Shown piece after piece: positions 43,350 through 53,104 of a DNA stretch of 64,000 nt. Under the pieces are notes generated by a model, which saw only the letters and a program-made list of their open reading frames with translations, did not search any database and was not told where the DNA came from. Source of the DNA: Deltaproteobacteria bacterium UBA5205 (GTDB taxonomy: Bacteria > Desulfobacterota > Syntrophorhabdia > Syntrophorhabdales > Syntrophorhabdaceae); contig DHVP01000029.1 in assembly GCA_002412715.1 (NCBI GenBank), forward strand, positions 1 through 64,000. The letters are read 5' to 3'. Position 1 is the first letter of the stretch. Each line of letters starts with the position of its first letter. The position numbers and the translations under genes are program-made.

Positions 43350-45142
43350 TCGATGTGACTGAATCAGCGGGACCTGTCGCGACCCGTATCAGCGGACCCA
43401 TCATTACGGCGAGCGGAATGGGCGATGCACAGATGTACGAGGTCGTCCAGGTGGGCGAACTCGGGCTTGTAGGCGAGGTGGTCCGGATCATCGGCGATCT
43501 GGCGACGATCCAGGTTTATGAGGACACGACGATGATCAAGCCGGGGGCAAAAATACTCTGCACCGGGGCCCCCCTTTCGGTTTCGCTGGGTCCGGGCCTC
43601 GTCGGCAATATCTACGATGGCATCCAGCGTCCTCTGCCGGGCATCGAGGCCAAAAGCGGCGCATGGATCCGCCGCGGTGAAAAGGTCGACGCCCTTGATA
43701 ACGCCAGACGATGGACCTTTGAGCCGCTGGCAGCGGGCGGCGACACCGTCGGCCCCGGCCAGGTGATAGGGCAGGTTGCGGAAACCCCCCTTGTCACGCA
43801 CAAGATCATGGTCCCGCCCGATATGTCCGGTACCATCAGGTCAATTGTCGAAAAAGGCGATTATACCCTCCTCGACCCCGTTGCGGTGATCGAGACCCCG
43901 GCGGGCGCAAAGGAAATGACGATGCTCCAGCGCTGGCCCGTCCGGCAGCCGCGCCCCATCCGGGAACGGTTGAGGATCGCCGACCCGCTGATCACGGGCC
44001 AGCGGATCATCGATACCTTTTTCCCCCTCGGGAAAGGGGGGGCCGCCGCAATACCGGGCGGCTTCGGCACGGGCAAGACGATCACACAGCATCAGCTTGC
44101 CAAGTGGTCCGACGCCGAGATCATCGTTTTCATCGGCTGCGGGGAGCGCGGCAACGAAATGACGGAAGTCCTCCGCGAGTTCCCCGAACTGGAAGACCCC
44201 CGGTCCGGCCGGCCGCTGATGGAACGGACAATCCTCATTGCCAACACCTCGAACATGCCTGTGGCGGCCCGGGAAGTCTCCATTTACACGGGGATCACGC
44301 TCGCGGAGTATTACCGCGACATGGGCCTATCCGTGGCGGTTTTTGCGGATTCGACGAGCCGCTGGGCGGAGGCCTTGCGGGAACTCGCCGCCCGGCTTGA
44401 AGAGATGCCCGCAGAAGAGGGTTTCCCGGCCTCGCTGCCGACGAGGCTCGCCCAGTTCTACGAGCGCGGCGGTGCGGTTACCACACTGGCAGGCGAGCGT
44501 GCCTCAGTAAGCATCGTCGGCGCCGTGAGCCCCCCCGGCGGGGACTTCTCGGAGCCCGTGACCCAGCATACGCGGCGTTTTATCCGCTGCTTCTGGGCCC
44601 TTGACACGGAGCTTGCCAACGCCCGCCATTACCCTTCCATCCACTGGCTGCACTCCTATTCCGAATATGCCGAGGATGTCAAAGGGTGGTGGGAGGCCGG
44701 GTCGCCCGATTGGGAAGAGTTAAGGACCGAGGCGCTGACACTCCTTCAGCGCGAGGATCGTCTCCAGCAGATCGTCAAGCTCGTCGGGCCCGACGTACTG
44801 CCCGACAGCCAGCGCCTGATCCTCTTCATCGCGGAGATACTGAAGGACGGTTTTCTCGCACAGAGTGCCTTTGACGAGAATGACATGTACTGCTCGCCTG
44901 AGAAACAGGTCGCCCTCCTAAGGCTGATCCTGTCCCTGTACCGCAGGGGACGTGACCTGATCCAACTCGGCGTCCCCCTGGCGAAGATCCGGGGCATGGA
45001 TTGCGTGGCCGATGTGTTGCGGGCCAAAGCCGCCTTCGGCAACAAGGAACTCTACAAAGTCGGGGAACTCGCGAAAAGGCTCGGGGATGAGACGCATGAA
45101 TTGGAACAACAACATGTAAAGGGGACTTCCTGTTATGAATGA
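43346..45142 (+). CDS. atpA: V/A-type ATPase catalytic subunit A
   Basis: 598 residues. The catalytic subunit with the long non-homologous insert typical of A subunits (about 110-200). The P-loop reads GGFGTGKT, a small variant of the usual GPFGSGKT. Other family motifs: [44 protein letters not shown] and [17 protein letters not shown]. The open frame extends back to 43235, but AAGGAGG at 43333-43339 places the start at GTG 43346, coupled to the end of subunit E. It overlaps subunit B by 8 bases. Confidence 0.96.
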   Translation: MIDVTESAGPVATRISGPIITASGMGDAQMYEVVQVGELGLVGEVVRIIGDLATIQVYEDTTMIKPGAKILCTGAPLSVSLGPGLVGNIYDGIQRPLPGIEAKSGAWIRRGEKVDALDNARRWTFEPLAAGGDTVGPGQVIGQVAETPLVTHKIMVPPDMSGTIRSIVEKGDYTLLDPVAVIETPAGAKEMTMLQRWPVRQPRPIRERLRIADPLITGQRIIDTFFPLGKGGAAAIPGGFGTGKTITQHQLAKWSDAEIIVFIGCGERGNEMTEVLREFPELEDPRSGRPLMERTILIANTSNMPVAAREVSIYTGITLAEYYRDMGLSVAVFADSTSRWAEALRELAARLEEMPAEEGFPASLPTRLAQFYERGGAVTTLAGERASVSIVGAVSPPGGDFSEPVTQHTRRFIRCFWALDTELANARHYPSIHWLHSYSEYAEDVKGWWEAGSPDWEELRTEALTLLQREDRLQQIVKLVGPDVLPDSQRLILFIAEILKDGFLAQSAFDENDMYCSPEKQVALLRLILSLYRRGRDLIQLGVPLAKIRGMDCVADVLRAKAAFGNKELYKVGELAKRLGDETHELEQQHVKGTSCYE

Positions 45143-46586
45143 TCTCTTCTCAGATATCGAGGATAAGGGACTTGAATACGTGGGCGCCTCCCGTATCGAG
45201 GGGCCGCTTGTTGTTGTCGACAGGGTTCGCGACGTGGGGTACGACGAGACAGTGGAGATAATCGATCCCTCCGGCAACCCTCGACTTGGCCGCGTCCTTG
45301 ATGTATCGGGCAAGCAGGCCGTTATCCAGGTCCTGGAAGGGACGACCGGCCTTGCCACCCGGACACTTCGGGCACGTTTTCTCGGGGAAAGTTTTCGCCT
45401 TCCCGTCTCCCGGCAGATGCTCGGCCGGGTATTCGACGGTCTGGGGCGCCCGGCCGACGGAGGACCGCCGCCGCTTTCCGCGGACAGGCGCGACGTCAAC
45501 GGTATGCCGATTAACCCTTTTGCCAGGCGCTATCCCCGTGAGTTCATCCAGACGGGACTCTCCGCCATAGACGGGATGAATGCGCTCGTGCGAGGGCAAA
45601 AACTGCCTGTCTTCTCCGGCAACGGACTGCCCCACGACCGTGTTTCGGCACAAATCATCCGCCAGGCACGCCTTCTCGAAGAACAGGTGGAATTCTCCAT
45701 AGTCTTCGCCGCCATGGGCATAAAACATGACGTGGCGGAATTCTTCATCCGCAACTTCCGGGAATCGGGGGCGCTGGCCCGTGCTGTCATGTTCTTTTCC
45801 CTCGCCGATGCGCCAAGCGTTGAGAGACTGCTCACGCCGCGGGTCGCGCTGACCCTGGCGGAGCACCTGGCCTTCGACTGCGGCCAGCACGTCCTCGTTC
45901 TGCTCACGGACATGACGAACTATTGCGAGAGTCTGCGCGAAGTCGGAACAGCGCGGGGTGAAATACCGGGCCGCAAGGGATATCCCGGGTATCTCTATTC
46001 CGACCTGGCAAGCCTCTATGAGCGGGCCGGCCGTATTGAAGGCTCGCCGGGCTCCATCACGCAAATGGCCATATTGACGATGCCCGCGGATGATATCAGC
46101 CATCCCGTCCCCGACCTGACGGGTTACATCACCGAGGGTCAGATCGTCCTCGACCGCGATCTCTTCCAGCGGGGCATCTACCCGCCGATCGCGGGTTTGC
46201 CGAGCCTGTCGCGCCTTATGAAGGACGGTGTCGGCAAGGGCTTTACCCGGGAAGATCACCCGATCCTGGCGAGCCAGCTTTTTGCTTGCTACGCATATGT
46301 CAAGAGAGTGCGCGGATTGGCGGATGTCATCGGCGAAGAGGAACTGAGCCTGCTGGACAAGCAGTACCTGAAATTCGGCGAGGCTTTTGAGGGAAATTTC
46401 CTGAACCAGGGTGAGTATGAGAACCGTTCCATCGAGACAACGCTGGAGATGGGCTGGGACGCCCTCTCCGTCCTGCCTCGGGAGGAACTGCACCGCGTGA
46501 GTGACGAACTGCTCAGAAGGCATTACCGCAGCAAGCCGAAGGCCGGGGTGCAGGACCAATCGTGCGCAGCCACACAAAAGGTTTGA
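45135..46586 (+). CDS. atpB: V/A-type ATPase non-catalytic subunit B
   Basis: 483 residues. The regulatory partner of subunit A. It lacks a true P-loop, which is replaced by [11 protein letters not shown] as expected for B subunits. Other signatures: [59 protein letters not shown] and [15 protein letters not shown]-terminal tail of about 20 residues (after [11 protein letters not shown]) is extra. The following gene for subunit D begins 7 bases after the stop. Confidence 0.96.
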   Translation: MNDLFSDIEDKGLEYVGASRIEGPLVVVDRVRDVGYDETVEIIDPSGNPRLGRVLDVSGKQAVIQVLEGTTGLATRTLRARFLGESFRLPVSRQMLGRVFDGLGRPADGGPPPLSADRRDVNGMPINPFARRYPREFIQTGLSAIDGMNALVRGQKLPVFSGNGLPHDRVSAQIIRQARLLEEQVEFSIVFAAMGIKHDVAEFFIRNFRESGALARAVMFFSLADAPSVERLLTPRVALTLAEHLAFDCGQHVLVLLTDMTNYCESLREVGTARGEIPGRKGYPGYLYSDLASLYERAGRIEGSPGSITQMAILTMPADDISHPVPDLTGYITEGQIVLDRDLFQRGIYPPIAGLPSLSRLMKDGVGKGFTREDHPILASQLFACYAYVKRVRGLADVIGEEELSLLDKQYLKFGEAFEGNFLNQGEYENRSIETTLEMGWDALSVLPREELHRVSDELLRRHYRSKPKAGVQDQSCAATQKV

Positions 46587-46593
46587 GGCAAAA

Positions 46594-47244
46594 ATGCCGA
46601 AACTAAACGTAGCGCCGACAAAATCGAATCTTCTCGGACTTCAGCGGCAGCTCGAGTTTGCTAAGGAGGGTTACGACCTTCTGGAGCAGAAGCGGCAGAT
46701 CCTGATCTTCGAGCTCATGAGCCGCCTGAACCGTGCCGAGGAGGCCGAGGGCAGGGTAGCGCAAGCGGTCGGCCACGCGTTTACCGCTCTCAACGAGGCC
46801 ACGCTGGAGATCGGCTCTCAGGCCATCGAGCAGGCCGCTTTTGCCGTGGCGATGCGCCACGAGGTGTCGCTGTCCGATGACCGCCTTATGGGGATGGCGG
46901 TACCGAAAGTATCTGTCGAGGGAGAGCCGATGGGTGTCCGTTTTGGCATCGGCGGTACGTCCTCCAATACCGATGTCGCCATGAGCCGCTTCGTCGACCT
47001 CCTTCCGTCACTTGCCGAACTCGCGGAGCTTGTAAACGCCGTCTTGCGGCTGGCACGGGAGCTTCGCAGAACCCAGCGCCGCTGCAACGCCCTTTCAAAG
47101 ATCTTCATCCCCCAGTACCGGGAAACGATCGATTATATCATGGGGTCACTCGAGGAGAGGGAACGGGAATCGCTCATCATCCTGAAAATGATACGGAACC
47201 GGCTCGGCGAGGAGACGGAGAGCAGGGAAGCTCAATCTCAATAG
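46594..47244 (+). CDS. atpD: V/A-type ATPase subunit D (central shaft)
   Basis: 216 residues. Two long helices at the ends (NLLGLQRQLEFAKEGYDLLEQKRQIL at the start; RTQRRCNALSKIFIPQY near the end) form the rotor coiled coil typical of subunit D. The open frame begins at 46501 inside subunit B, but conservation and GAGG at 46585-46588 place the start at ATG 46594. The stop codon lies in the left arm of a perfect palindrome that probably ends the operon. Confidence 0.93.
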   Translation: MPKLNVAPTKSNLLGLQRQLEFAKEGYDLLEQKRQILIFELMSRLNRAEEAEGRVAQAVGHAFTALNEATLEIGSQAIEQAAFAVAMRHEVSLSDDRLMGMAVPKVSVEGEPMGVRFGIGGTSSNTDVAMSRFVDLLPSLAELAELVNAVLRLARELRRTQRRCNALSKIFIPQYRETIDYIMGSLEERERESLIILKMIRNRLGEETESREAQSQ

Positions 47245-47269
47245 GTCCTATAAGTCATATAGGACCTAT
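47241..47269. repeat. ATAGGTCC-type palindromic repeat, copy 2, end of ATPase operon
   Basis: ATAGGTCCTAT (47241-47251) and ATAGGACCTAT (47259-47269) form a perfect 11-base stem with a 7-base loop. No T tract follows, so it is a weak intrinsic terminator at best. The core matches the copy at 29339-29378. Confidence 0.6.
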
Positions 47270-47332
47270 GAAATGCAGTTTCTATCACCTCGTTCCGTCT
47301 AAATTCACCTGTGAAAGACAATTCTTATTACC

Positions 47333-50299
47333 TCATTTCAGTTTGAATTCTACCCGGCTGTCTTTCAGTTTGTCCTTTTTCTGCGGAGCGAGGGATTTGG
47401 GGTCCACGACGAAGAGGCGGCCTGCCTCTACCTGACCTGATTTTACGAGCGTTTCCAGTACCCGTGCCGACCGTCGCCGGGCAAGTGAATGCAGGTCTTC
47501 CTCCCCCACAATGGTGTTTGTCAGCATGAGCTTTTCCATCTCTTCGACGGGCACGGATTTCTCGAGCCCTATTACGTTTCTGGGTTTCGGAAATTTCTCG
47601 GCCTTATAGGCGAGCCTCAGGTATTTCTCATACTCTCCGGGCTCGACCTTCACGTCATCGACGTCGATATTCGTGGAGTTCTTTTTCATAAGGTCCTTCA
47701 GCTTCTGCGTTTTTACCTTTTTCTGAAGGAGATATTGCTTCAATCCCTCGCGGTCGCGTTCGGGATCGGCATATCCTTCGATGTCCATCCTGAGCGACGG
47801 TTTGTCGACGAGGACTCTGGCCAGGGTGTCGATCTTCTTGAGGCCCGCCCCGGTTATGGCCGCACGCCCGTAGTCGAATTCGATGTACCCGAGTTCCTCG
47901 CCTCCCCCGAACATGGCGCCGATGAGCGCGAAAGGCGCCGTCGCGGCCTTGGTCAGAAGATTGACGATGATCTTGATGATGATCCGCCCGATACTGAACT
48001 GCGGGTCGTCAAGGCTCCCCGTGACGGGAAGATCGAGTTTGATCTGGCCGCTGCGGTCCTTGAGAAGCGCTATGGCCAGCTTTACCGGCAGCTTCGTCGC
48101 ATCGGGGGATTCTACCCTGTCACCGAAGGTGAGCTGATCTATGAAGATAACGTTCTTCGAATCGAGTTTCCTTTTCTCTATCAGGTATTGGACATCGAAG
48201 GAGAGCTTTCCCTTGTCCACGGTATATCCGGCATATTTTCCCGAGTAGGGCGTCGCGGGGGTGAGGTCCATGTCCTTGAAGCTTGCCTTGAGATCGACGT
48301 AGAGGTCTTTGCTCAGAGGGTTTATTTTCCCCGTGATCTCGAGGGGGGCCGAATTGTCGAGAGTCCCGCGCAGCTCGACGTCGGCTGTCGTGTTCTCCTG
48401 CGATGACAGGCCCGAGATCCTCCCCGCTATCTGGCCGAGCTTCATCGAAAAGACGGGCCTCACCGACTGGTCCTGAAAGCGTATCGTCCCCCCCTGGAGA
48501 GTGACGGTGTCGACCTTCACGGGGATAGTCTCACCCCGGGAAGAAGCGCCCTCCTCTTTTGTTGCCTGTTTGCCCGGCTGTGCGGTTTTTGCGATACCCT
48601 CCCCGGAAACGGCGGCCTCCTTCTCGTCCTTTACCATAATGTGCTGCAAGTTTACCGTCTTGTCGGCCCTGACGGCGATATTGGCGTAGAAATCCGTCAG
48701 CGCGACGCCCTTTGCCGCTACCATAGTCGGGTTGTATCCCATGTCGAGGCTGCGGACATGGAGCGACTTCATGGTGAGAAGACTCTCGGTGCTCTCCTTG
48801 TCGACGACTGCAAGGCCGGTCAGCGAGGTTGTTCCCTTGAAACGGACGGAAAGCCCTTTCTTGCCGGCATCGTTCACGAGGAGGTCTCCCCCGGCCTTTG
48901 CCCTTCCGCTTGTTACCACCACGCGCACTTTGTCGGTGAAATAGGGCTGAAAAGGCCTGATATCGATCCCTTCCGCATCCACCTTCGCATCGACAGAAAG
49001 AGGGTCGAGCCCGATCTTTCCTTCCAGACTGACGGTCCCTGTGTTGTTGACGAGGAGCGAGGCGGAGAATGTCCCCGTTGAGCCTTTTGCGATAGAGAAC
49101 TTCTCGCCCTTGAGCTCAAGCTTTTCAAGGGTCATCCTGGCCGGGCTCGCCAGGGAAGAATCGGTGAAGAGGACCTTTCCTCCTGTGAGCTCGATAACGT
49201 CGACAGCACACTGAAAAGGTTCCTTATCGGGCTCCTTTTCCGGTTTTGCCGCCTTATCGGCACCTTTCACCTTTTCCGTCTCCTTCATTTCCGGCACGAG
49301 GGCCATGATATTGAGAGTAGCCTTTCTGTCGCGGCTGATCGTAAATTCCGGCGACTCGATTGCCACCCGCGACAACTCCAGCTTACCGGCAAGGGGCTCC
49401 ACGGACCTCATCGAGACCTTGAGGGCGGGAAGGTTGAGAACGGTCCTGCCCTCTTCGTCGTTGACGACGAGCTTCGATACGGTGAGGTCCCCTTTCAGCG
49501 CGAGGGACGGGGTCTTGTCTTTGTGCTGCATGAAGGAAAGTTGGATCTTCGTGTCGAGATACCCTGATGGCACCGAAAACCGCATTTTCATCGGGAGATA
49601 CGCCAGGTAGCGGAATATGTCCAGGTTCTCGATGTTGATGTCGAAGACCGTTTCCAGGGAGTCGGCGAATGGTTTGGTCCTGCCTTCTATGACGTAGAGG
49701 TCGTCGTTCAGCTTCCACGACAGGGTGGGACGAACATACATCTCCACGTGTTTCGGCCGGTTTGAAAGAAGGGGAACGCTGAGGTTGAGTTCCTTGAGGG
49801 CGTGTTTCTTCTTAACCGGTTCATCCAGAAAATCGGCGCTGCCGTTCCTGATCGTGATGTCCTGGAGGGAAAAGGTGATACCTCCCGACTCCTTCGCGGC
49901 CTTGTCTTTTGAGCTTGCCTCTTTTTCCAGCAGATCGGAAAAGTTGTACGACCCGTCCTGTCTGCGGACTATGTTGATATAGGGATTCCCGACTGTCAGG
50001 TCGTGCAGGGCGATGACGCCGGTTACGATGGAAGGGGCCAACCTGACCTTGAACTCGTCGAAGCTCAGAAAGGTACCCGGTCCGCCGCGCTCGCCAACGG
50101 TGACGCCCCTTATCGTGACTCCAAGGGTATAGGGGTTCACGCGGATCTTGCCGATGGTGACGTTTCTGTCGAGTTCCGTGGACAGCTTCCTGATCATCAC
50201 CGATTTCAAGACCGGCGGTGCCACAAAGAACCCGATGACGGAAAAAAGGATCACGGCGACGAGAAGCCATAAAAGGATCTTTCTTAACCTTGCTATCAA
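47333..50299 (-). CDS. DUF748 (AsmA-like) envelope protein with OmpA-like C-terminus
   Basis: About 988 residues. A single N-terminal membrane anchor (ILLWLLVAVILFSVIGFFVA) precedes long beta-rich DUF748/AsmA-like repeats (PVLKSVMIRKLSTELDRNVTIGKIRVNPYTLG is the usual opening). The C-terminus has an OmpA-like motif, LVDKPSLRMDIEGYADPERD, and the family ending LARRRSARVLETLV. AsmA-like proteins bridge the envelope and are linked to lipid transport. The open frame begins at 50443, but TTG 50299 directly follows AGGAGG and opens the conserved part; ATG 50335 has no ribosome site. It is divergent from the radical SAM gene. Confidence 0.88.
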   Translation of the reverse strand: MIARLRKILLWLLVAVILFSVIGFFVAPPVLKSVMIRKLSTELDRNVTIGKIRVNPYTLGVTIRGVTVGERGGPGTFLSFDEFKVRLAPSIVTGVIALHDLTVGNPYINIVRRQDGSYNFSDLLEKEASSKDKAAKESGGITFSLQDITIRNGSADFLDEPVKKKHALKELNLSVPLLSNRPKHVEMYVRPTLSWKLNDDLYVIEGRTKPFADSLETVFDINIENLDIFRYLAYLPMKMRFSVPSGYLDTKIQLSFMQHKDKTPSLALKGDLTVSKLVVNDEEGRTVLNLPALKVSMRSVEPLAGKLELSRVAIESPEFTISRDRKATLNIMALVPEMKETEKVKGADKAAKPEKEPDKEPFQCAVDVIELTGGKVLFTDSSLASPARMTLEKLELKGEKFSIAKGSTGTFSASLLVNNTGTVSLEGKIGLDPLSVDAKVDAEGIDIRPFQPYFTDKVRVVVTSGRAKAGGDLLVNDAGKKGLSVRFKGTTSLTGLAVVDKESTESLLTMKSLHVRSLDMGYNPTMVAAKGVALTDFYANIAVRADKTVNLQHIMVKDEKEAAVSGEGIAKTAQPGKQATKEEGASSRGETIPVKVDTVTLQGGTIRFQDQSVRPVFSMKLGQIAGRISGLSSQENTTADVELRGTLDNSAPLEITGKINPLSKDLYVDLKASFKDMDLTPATPYSGKYAGYTVDKGKLSFDVQYLIEKRKLDSKNVIFIDQLTFGDRVESPDATKLPVKLAIALLKDRSGQIKLDLPVTGSLDDPQFSIGRIIIKIIVNLLTKAATAPFALIGAMFGGGEELGYIEFDYGRAAITGAGLKKIDTLARVLVDKPSLRMDIEGYADPERDREGLKQYLLQKKVKTQKLKDLMKKNSTNIDVDDVKVEPGEYEKYLRLAYKAEKFPKPRNVIGLEKSVPVEEMEKLMLTNTIVGEEDLHSLARRRSARVLETLVKSGQVEAGRLFVVDPKSLAPQKKDKLKDSRVEFKLK

Positions 50300-50400
50300 A
50301 CATCCTCCTCTTCCCTTCCTTCCAATACATAACATCCCGTAAACAGAACCGCCACCTTTTTCCCCGCCACTCCCCCGATCGACATAGAAAAACCCGCAAC

Positions 50401-50457
50401 ATTCAAGCAGTTGCAACGGCTCCACAGGTTCCGACGGCTCCAACGATTGAAGCGACT
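50401..50457. repeat. 9-nt-periodic low-complexity repeat
   Basis: Blocks GTTGCAACG, GCTCCACAG, GTTCCGACG, GCTCCAACG and ATTGAAGCG follow each other with a 9-base period, just upstream of the radical SAM gene. Related runs are at 27717-27752 and 38582-38608. Confidence 0.6.
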
Positions 50458-50487
50458 CACGCCCTCTTTTTCTGCTATACTGCTTCC

Positions 50488-52089
50488 ATGAAGGTTCTGC
50501 TCGTTCAGCCCCCCATAGAGGATTTCTACGACACCTCCATCAGGACCTATCCTCTGGCACTCGCTTATATCGCCGCGAAGATACGGGACATATGTGATGT
50601 GGCCATCCTCGACTGCAGGACTGGCATGCCGTCGCGGCCGGTCGAGGACGGTGGTTTCCCGGAGCTTGCGCCCTTCTACCGCGATGACAGGCAGACGCCG
50701 TTTTCGCTATTCCGGCGATATTCCCGCTACGGGATGGGGCGCGGGGAGATAACGGCCGCCATAAGGGAAGCGGGCCCTGATGTCGTCGCCATAGGATCTT
50801 CCTTCACCGCCTATTCGCGGGAAGCCCGGGAGGTGGCCGCTATCGCTAAGGAGGTGGACGAGGGCATCGTCACCGTGGTGGGCGGGACCCACGCGACGCT
50901 CTTTCCCGAGCATGTCCTCAGAGACGGGAATATCGATTATGTTGTCCGGGGCGAAGGGGAAACGCCATTTTTCGAATTCGTCAGCGCCCTCGCTTCCGGG
51001 AATGCGGCCGGGCTCGCATCCGTTCCGGGGCTCTCCTTTCGCCGTGGCGAAGCGCTTCATGTCGGGGATGTTCACATCGAGGGCTCGCTCGACCTCATCC
51101 CGGCACGCGACCTCCTTCCCGTCGAAAAGTACCGCATCGGCAAGAGGCCCTACACCTTCTTCCTCACGTCGAGAGGGTGTCCCTTCCAGTGTTCTTTCTG
51201 CGGCAAGCCTCCCGTCCCCTACCGCAGGCGGACGACGGGCTCGATAGAAAACGAGCTCTCGGAAATAGCCGGGCTCGGGATCACCGCCATAGACTTCGAG
51301 GACGACATGCTCAACCTCGATGTGCCCTTCTTCCACCGGGTTCTCGACCTCGTGAAGGGAAGAGGGATCACCCTGTCCGCCATGAACGGGCTCTACAGCC
51401 ATACCCTCGATATTGAGACGCTCGGGAAGATGCACGAGGCCGGTTTCTCCCGCCTCAATTTTTCCCTCGTCGATACCTCCGCCGCTGTCCATACCGCCCA
51501 GCGAAGGAGGTATCCGGTGAACTTCCTCGCTCTTCTCGACTGGCTGGAGTCGTCCGACTTTCTCGTGGAAACGCACTTCATCATCGGCCTGCCGGGACAG
51601 ACCCCGGCAGAGATCATAGAGACCATGGTCTTTCTCATGGGTAAGAGGATGCTCCCCGGCCCGAGCATCTACTATCTCGCCCCGGGCAGTCCCCTCTTTG
51701 CGGATCTGTGCGGAGGTGATCCTTCCAGCTTTTTTCCGATGACGCGCTCGAGCGTCATGGTGGAGGCGAACCCCCTCTTCAGTCGGGAGACGACATTCAC
51801 CTTTATGAAGCTCCTCAGATTCATGAACGTCGTCAAGGCCCTCGTCGATTCCACTGTCGGCGCGTCAGCTCTGAGAGACCTTGCCCATGCGGACCGGCTG
51901 CAGAAGAGCCCCCGCGACCTTCATATATTCAATACGCTGATCAGGGAAAAGCGCTTCCTCTGGTTCGACACCCGGGGGAACGACTATGTCGAAGAGCCTC
52001 AGGACCCGCGCATCGTGGCCGCTTTCTTCAAGGCCATGGAGGGTAGGATAATAAAAGGATTCCGGACCTCGAATTCGGTGAGCGCCTGA
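50488..52089 (+). CDS. B12-binding-domain radical SAM protein
   Basis: 533 residues. An N-terminal cobalamin-binding-like domain (about 1-170: MKVLLVQPP, YPLALAYIAA, VVGGTHATLFPE) is followed by the radical SAM domain with the cluster motif SRGCPFQCSFCG near 230 and FEDDMLN, GFSRLNFSLVDTS and FIIGLPGQTP. Such proteins methylate unreactive carbons or do other radical chemistry on lipids, antibiotics or tRNA; the substrate here is unknown. The open frame starts at 50290, but the conserved protein begins at ATG 50488, which lacks a clear ribosome site. Confidence 0.9.
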   Translation: MKVLLVQPPIEDFYDTSIRTYPLALAYIAAKIRDICDVAILDCRTGMPSRPVEDGGFPELAPFYRDDRQTPFSLFRRYSRYGMGRGEITAAIREAGPDVVAIGSSFTAYSREAREVAAIAKEVDEGIVTVVGGTHATLFPEHVLRDGNIDYVVRGEGETPFFEFVSALASGNAAGLASVPGLSFRRGEALHVGDVHIEGSLDLIPARDLLPVEKYRIGKRPYTFFLTSRGCPFQCSFCGKPPVPYRRRTTGSIENELSEIAGLGITAIDFEDDMLNLDVPFFHRVLDLVKGRGITLSAMNGLYSHTLDIETLGKMHEAGFSRLNFSLVDTSAAVHTAQRRRYPVNFLALLDWLESSDFLVETHFIIGLPGQTPAEIIETMVFLMGKRMLPGPSIYYLAPGSPLFADLCGGDPSSFFPMTRSSVMVEANPLFSRETTFTFMKLLRFMNVVKALVDSTVGASALRDLAHADRLQKSPRDLHIFNTLIREKRFLWFDTRGNDYVEEPQDPRIVAAFFKAMEGRIIKGFRTSNSVSA

Positions 52090-52108
52090 CGACGCGGGGA
52101 AGGAGCGG

Positions 52109-52321
52109 GGATATCACGCACCGGGGCAGCGCGAATCTGCTTCCCCTCCTCGCATGACCGGCCTGAAAGCGTCCCGGGAGATTTTTACCATCGAGGGAGG
52201 GAACCATTCCTTTCATGTCCCCAGGGTCCTTCACAGGAGCGACGAGGACATCTTTGCCGGCATCACCGCAAAGGCCGTGGAATGGCTTGCTGACCGGGGC
52301 GAAAACGATAGGGACCGGTAG
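52109..52321 (+). pseudogene. Decayed C-terminal fragment of a KANL3/Tex30-like alpha/beta hydrolase
   Basis: In frame from about 52109 the sequence reads GYHAPGQRE, resembling the family's GYPLHPPGKPEK, then after an apparent deletion IFTIEGGNHSFHVPR, which fits the C-terminal catalytic-histidine region. The stop is at 52319-52321. An in-frame ATG at 52154 could express only 55 residues. The nucleophile elbow and most of the fold are absent, and the frame is closed by a stop at 52079 upstream, so it is read as a remnant. The family match is from memory. Confidence 0.5.
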
Positions 52322-52331
52322 TGAAAATTCG

Positions 52332-53075
52332 TCAGTGCTCCGGAGCTCTTCCAAGAACGACGGGAATGATGAATATCTTCCCTTGACGCAGAATGGTGAG
52401 CTTTACTTCTGTTCCCTCGTCCAGACCGCCTATTGACCGGACGAATTCGGCGGCTTCACGTACGGATTGTCCGTTCAGTTCCACGATGAGGTCCTGCATG
52501 TTGAGACCCGCCCTGTCGGCGGGGCTCCCTGTGACAACCTCCATCACCCGGACGGCGGGGTTTGCGCCAAAAAAGCGTGTCACCATGTCCGTGCCGCCAT
52601 CGGGGCTCTCTTTTCCGTCTGTGAATACAGCAATGCCCAACCACCCGGCTGCGGGAGGACCCGAGGGAGACAATGGCCGCGGTCGTTCCGGTAAAGCGAC
52701 AGGGGGAGTAGCCGGCTGCACTGTCGTTTCCCCGGTCTTGTTTCCGGGATATATCCTCGCCCTGAGGCCCACCACCGGCCGGGTGGCGCTGTCAGCCATT
52801 TCGGCCGTCACCGTCGTCCCTTTCACGGCCCTGACACTCCATGTACCCACTGGAAGTTCGACGCCCGTCGAGGTGGTATAGAGCAACTCCACCTTGTCGC
52901 CTGGCTGGATGCCGGCGGCGGACGTGATGTTGATCACTATGTTTGTACCATCCACGGCCTCCACCTGTCCGATCAGCGGCGCCGCGGCCTGAAGGCCCGT
53001 CATAAAAAAGATTACCGCCAACAGCGCAAGGACCACGGGAATTATAATCCCTGTTCTGAACGAATAGCCCGTCAT
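52332..53075 (-). CDS. Membrane-anchored PDZ-domain protein
   Basis: About 247 residues. One N-terminal membrane helix (IIIPVVLALLAVIFFMTGLQA) is followed by a beta-rich domain near 35-115 (ITSAAGIQPGDKVELLY), a proline-rich linker and a C-terminal PDZ domain (about 165-245) with GSPADRAGLNMQDLIVELNG. There is no protease domain. The open frame begins at 53153, but AAGGAGGAG precedes ATG 53075. It lies 29 bases after the large mosaic-protein gene on the same strand, so the two are probably one operon, and the PDZ may bind an exposed C-terminus in the envelope. Confidence 0.85.
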   Translation of the reverse strand: MTGYSFRTGIIIPVVLALLAVIFFMTGLQAAAPLIGQVEAVDGTNIVINITSAAGIQPGDKVELLYTTSTGVELPVGTWSVRAVKGTTVTAEMADSATRPVVGLRARIYPGNKTGETTVQPATPPVALPERPRPLSPSGPPAAGWLGIAVFTDGKESPDGGTDMVTRFFGANPAVRVMEVVTGSPADRAGLNMQDLIVELNGQSVREAAEFVRSIGGLDEGTEVKLTILRQGKIFIIPVVLGRAPEH

Positions 53076-53104
53076 CGACTCCTCCTTGTCGGCATCTCCG
53101 GATA

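Noticed and set aside
45150..46577. Long reverse-strand open frame opposite ATPase subunit B
   Set aside because: It mirrors a clear subunit B gene codon for codon and has no recognisable motif or ribosome site. It is a consequence of the codon bias of the real gene.
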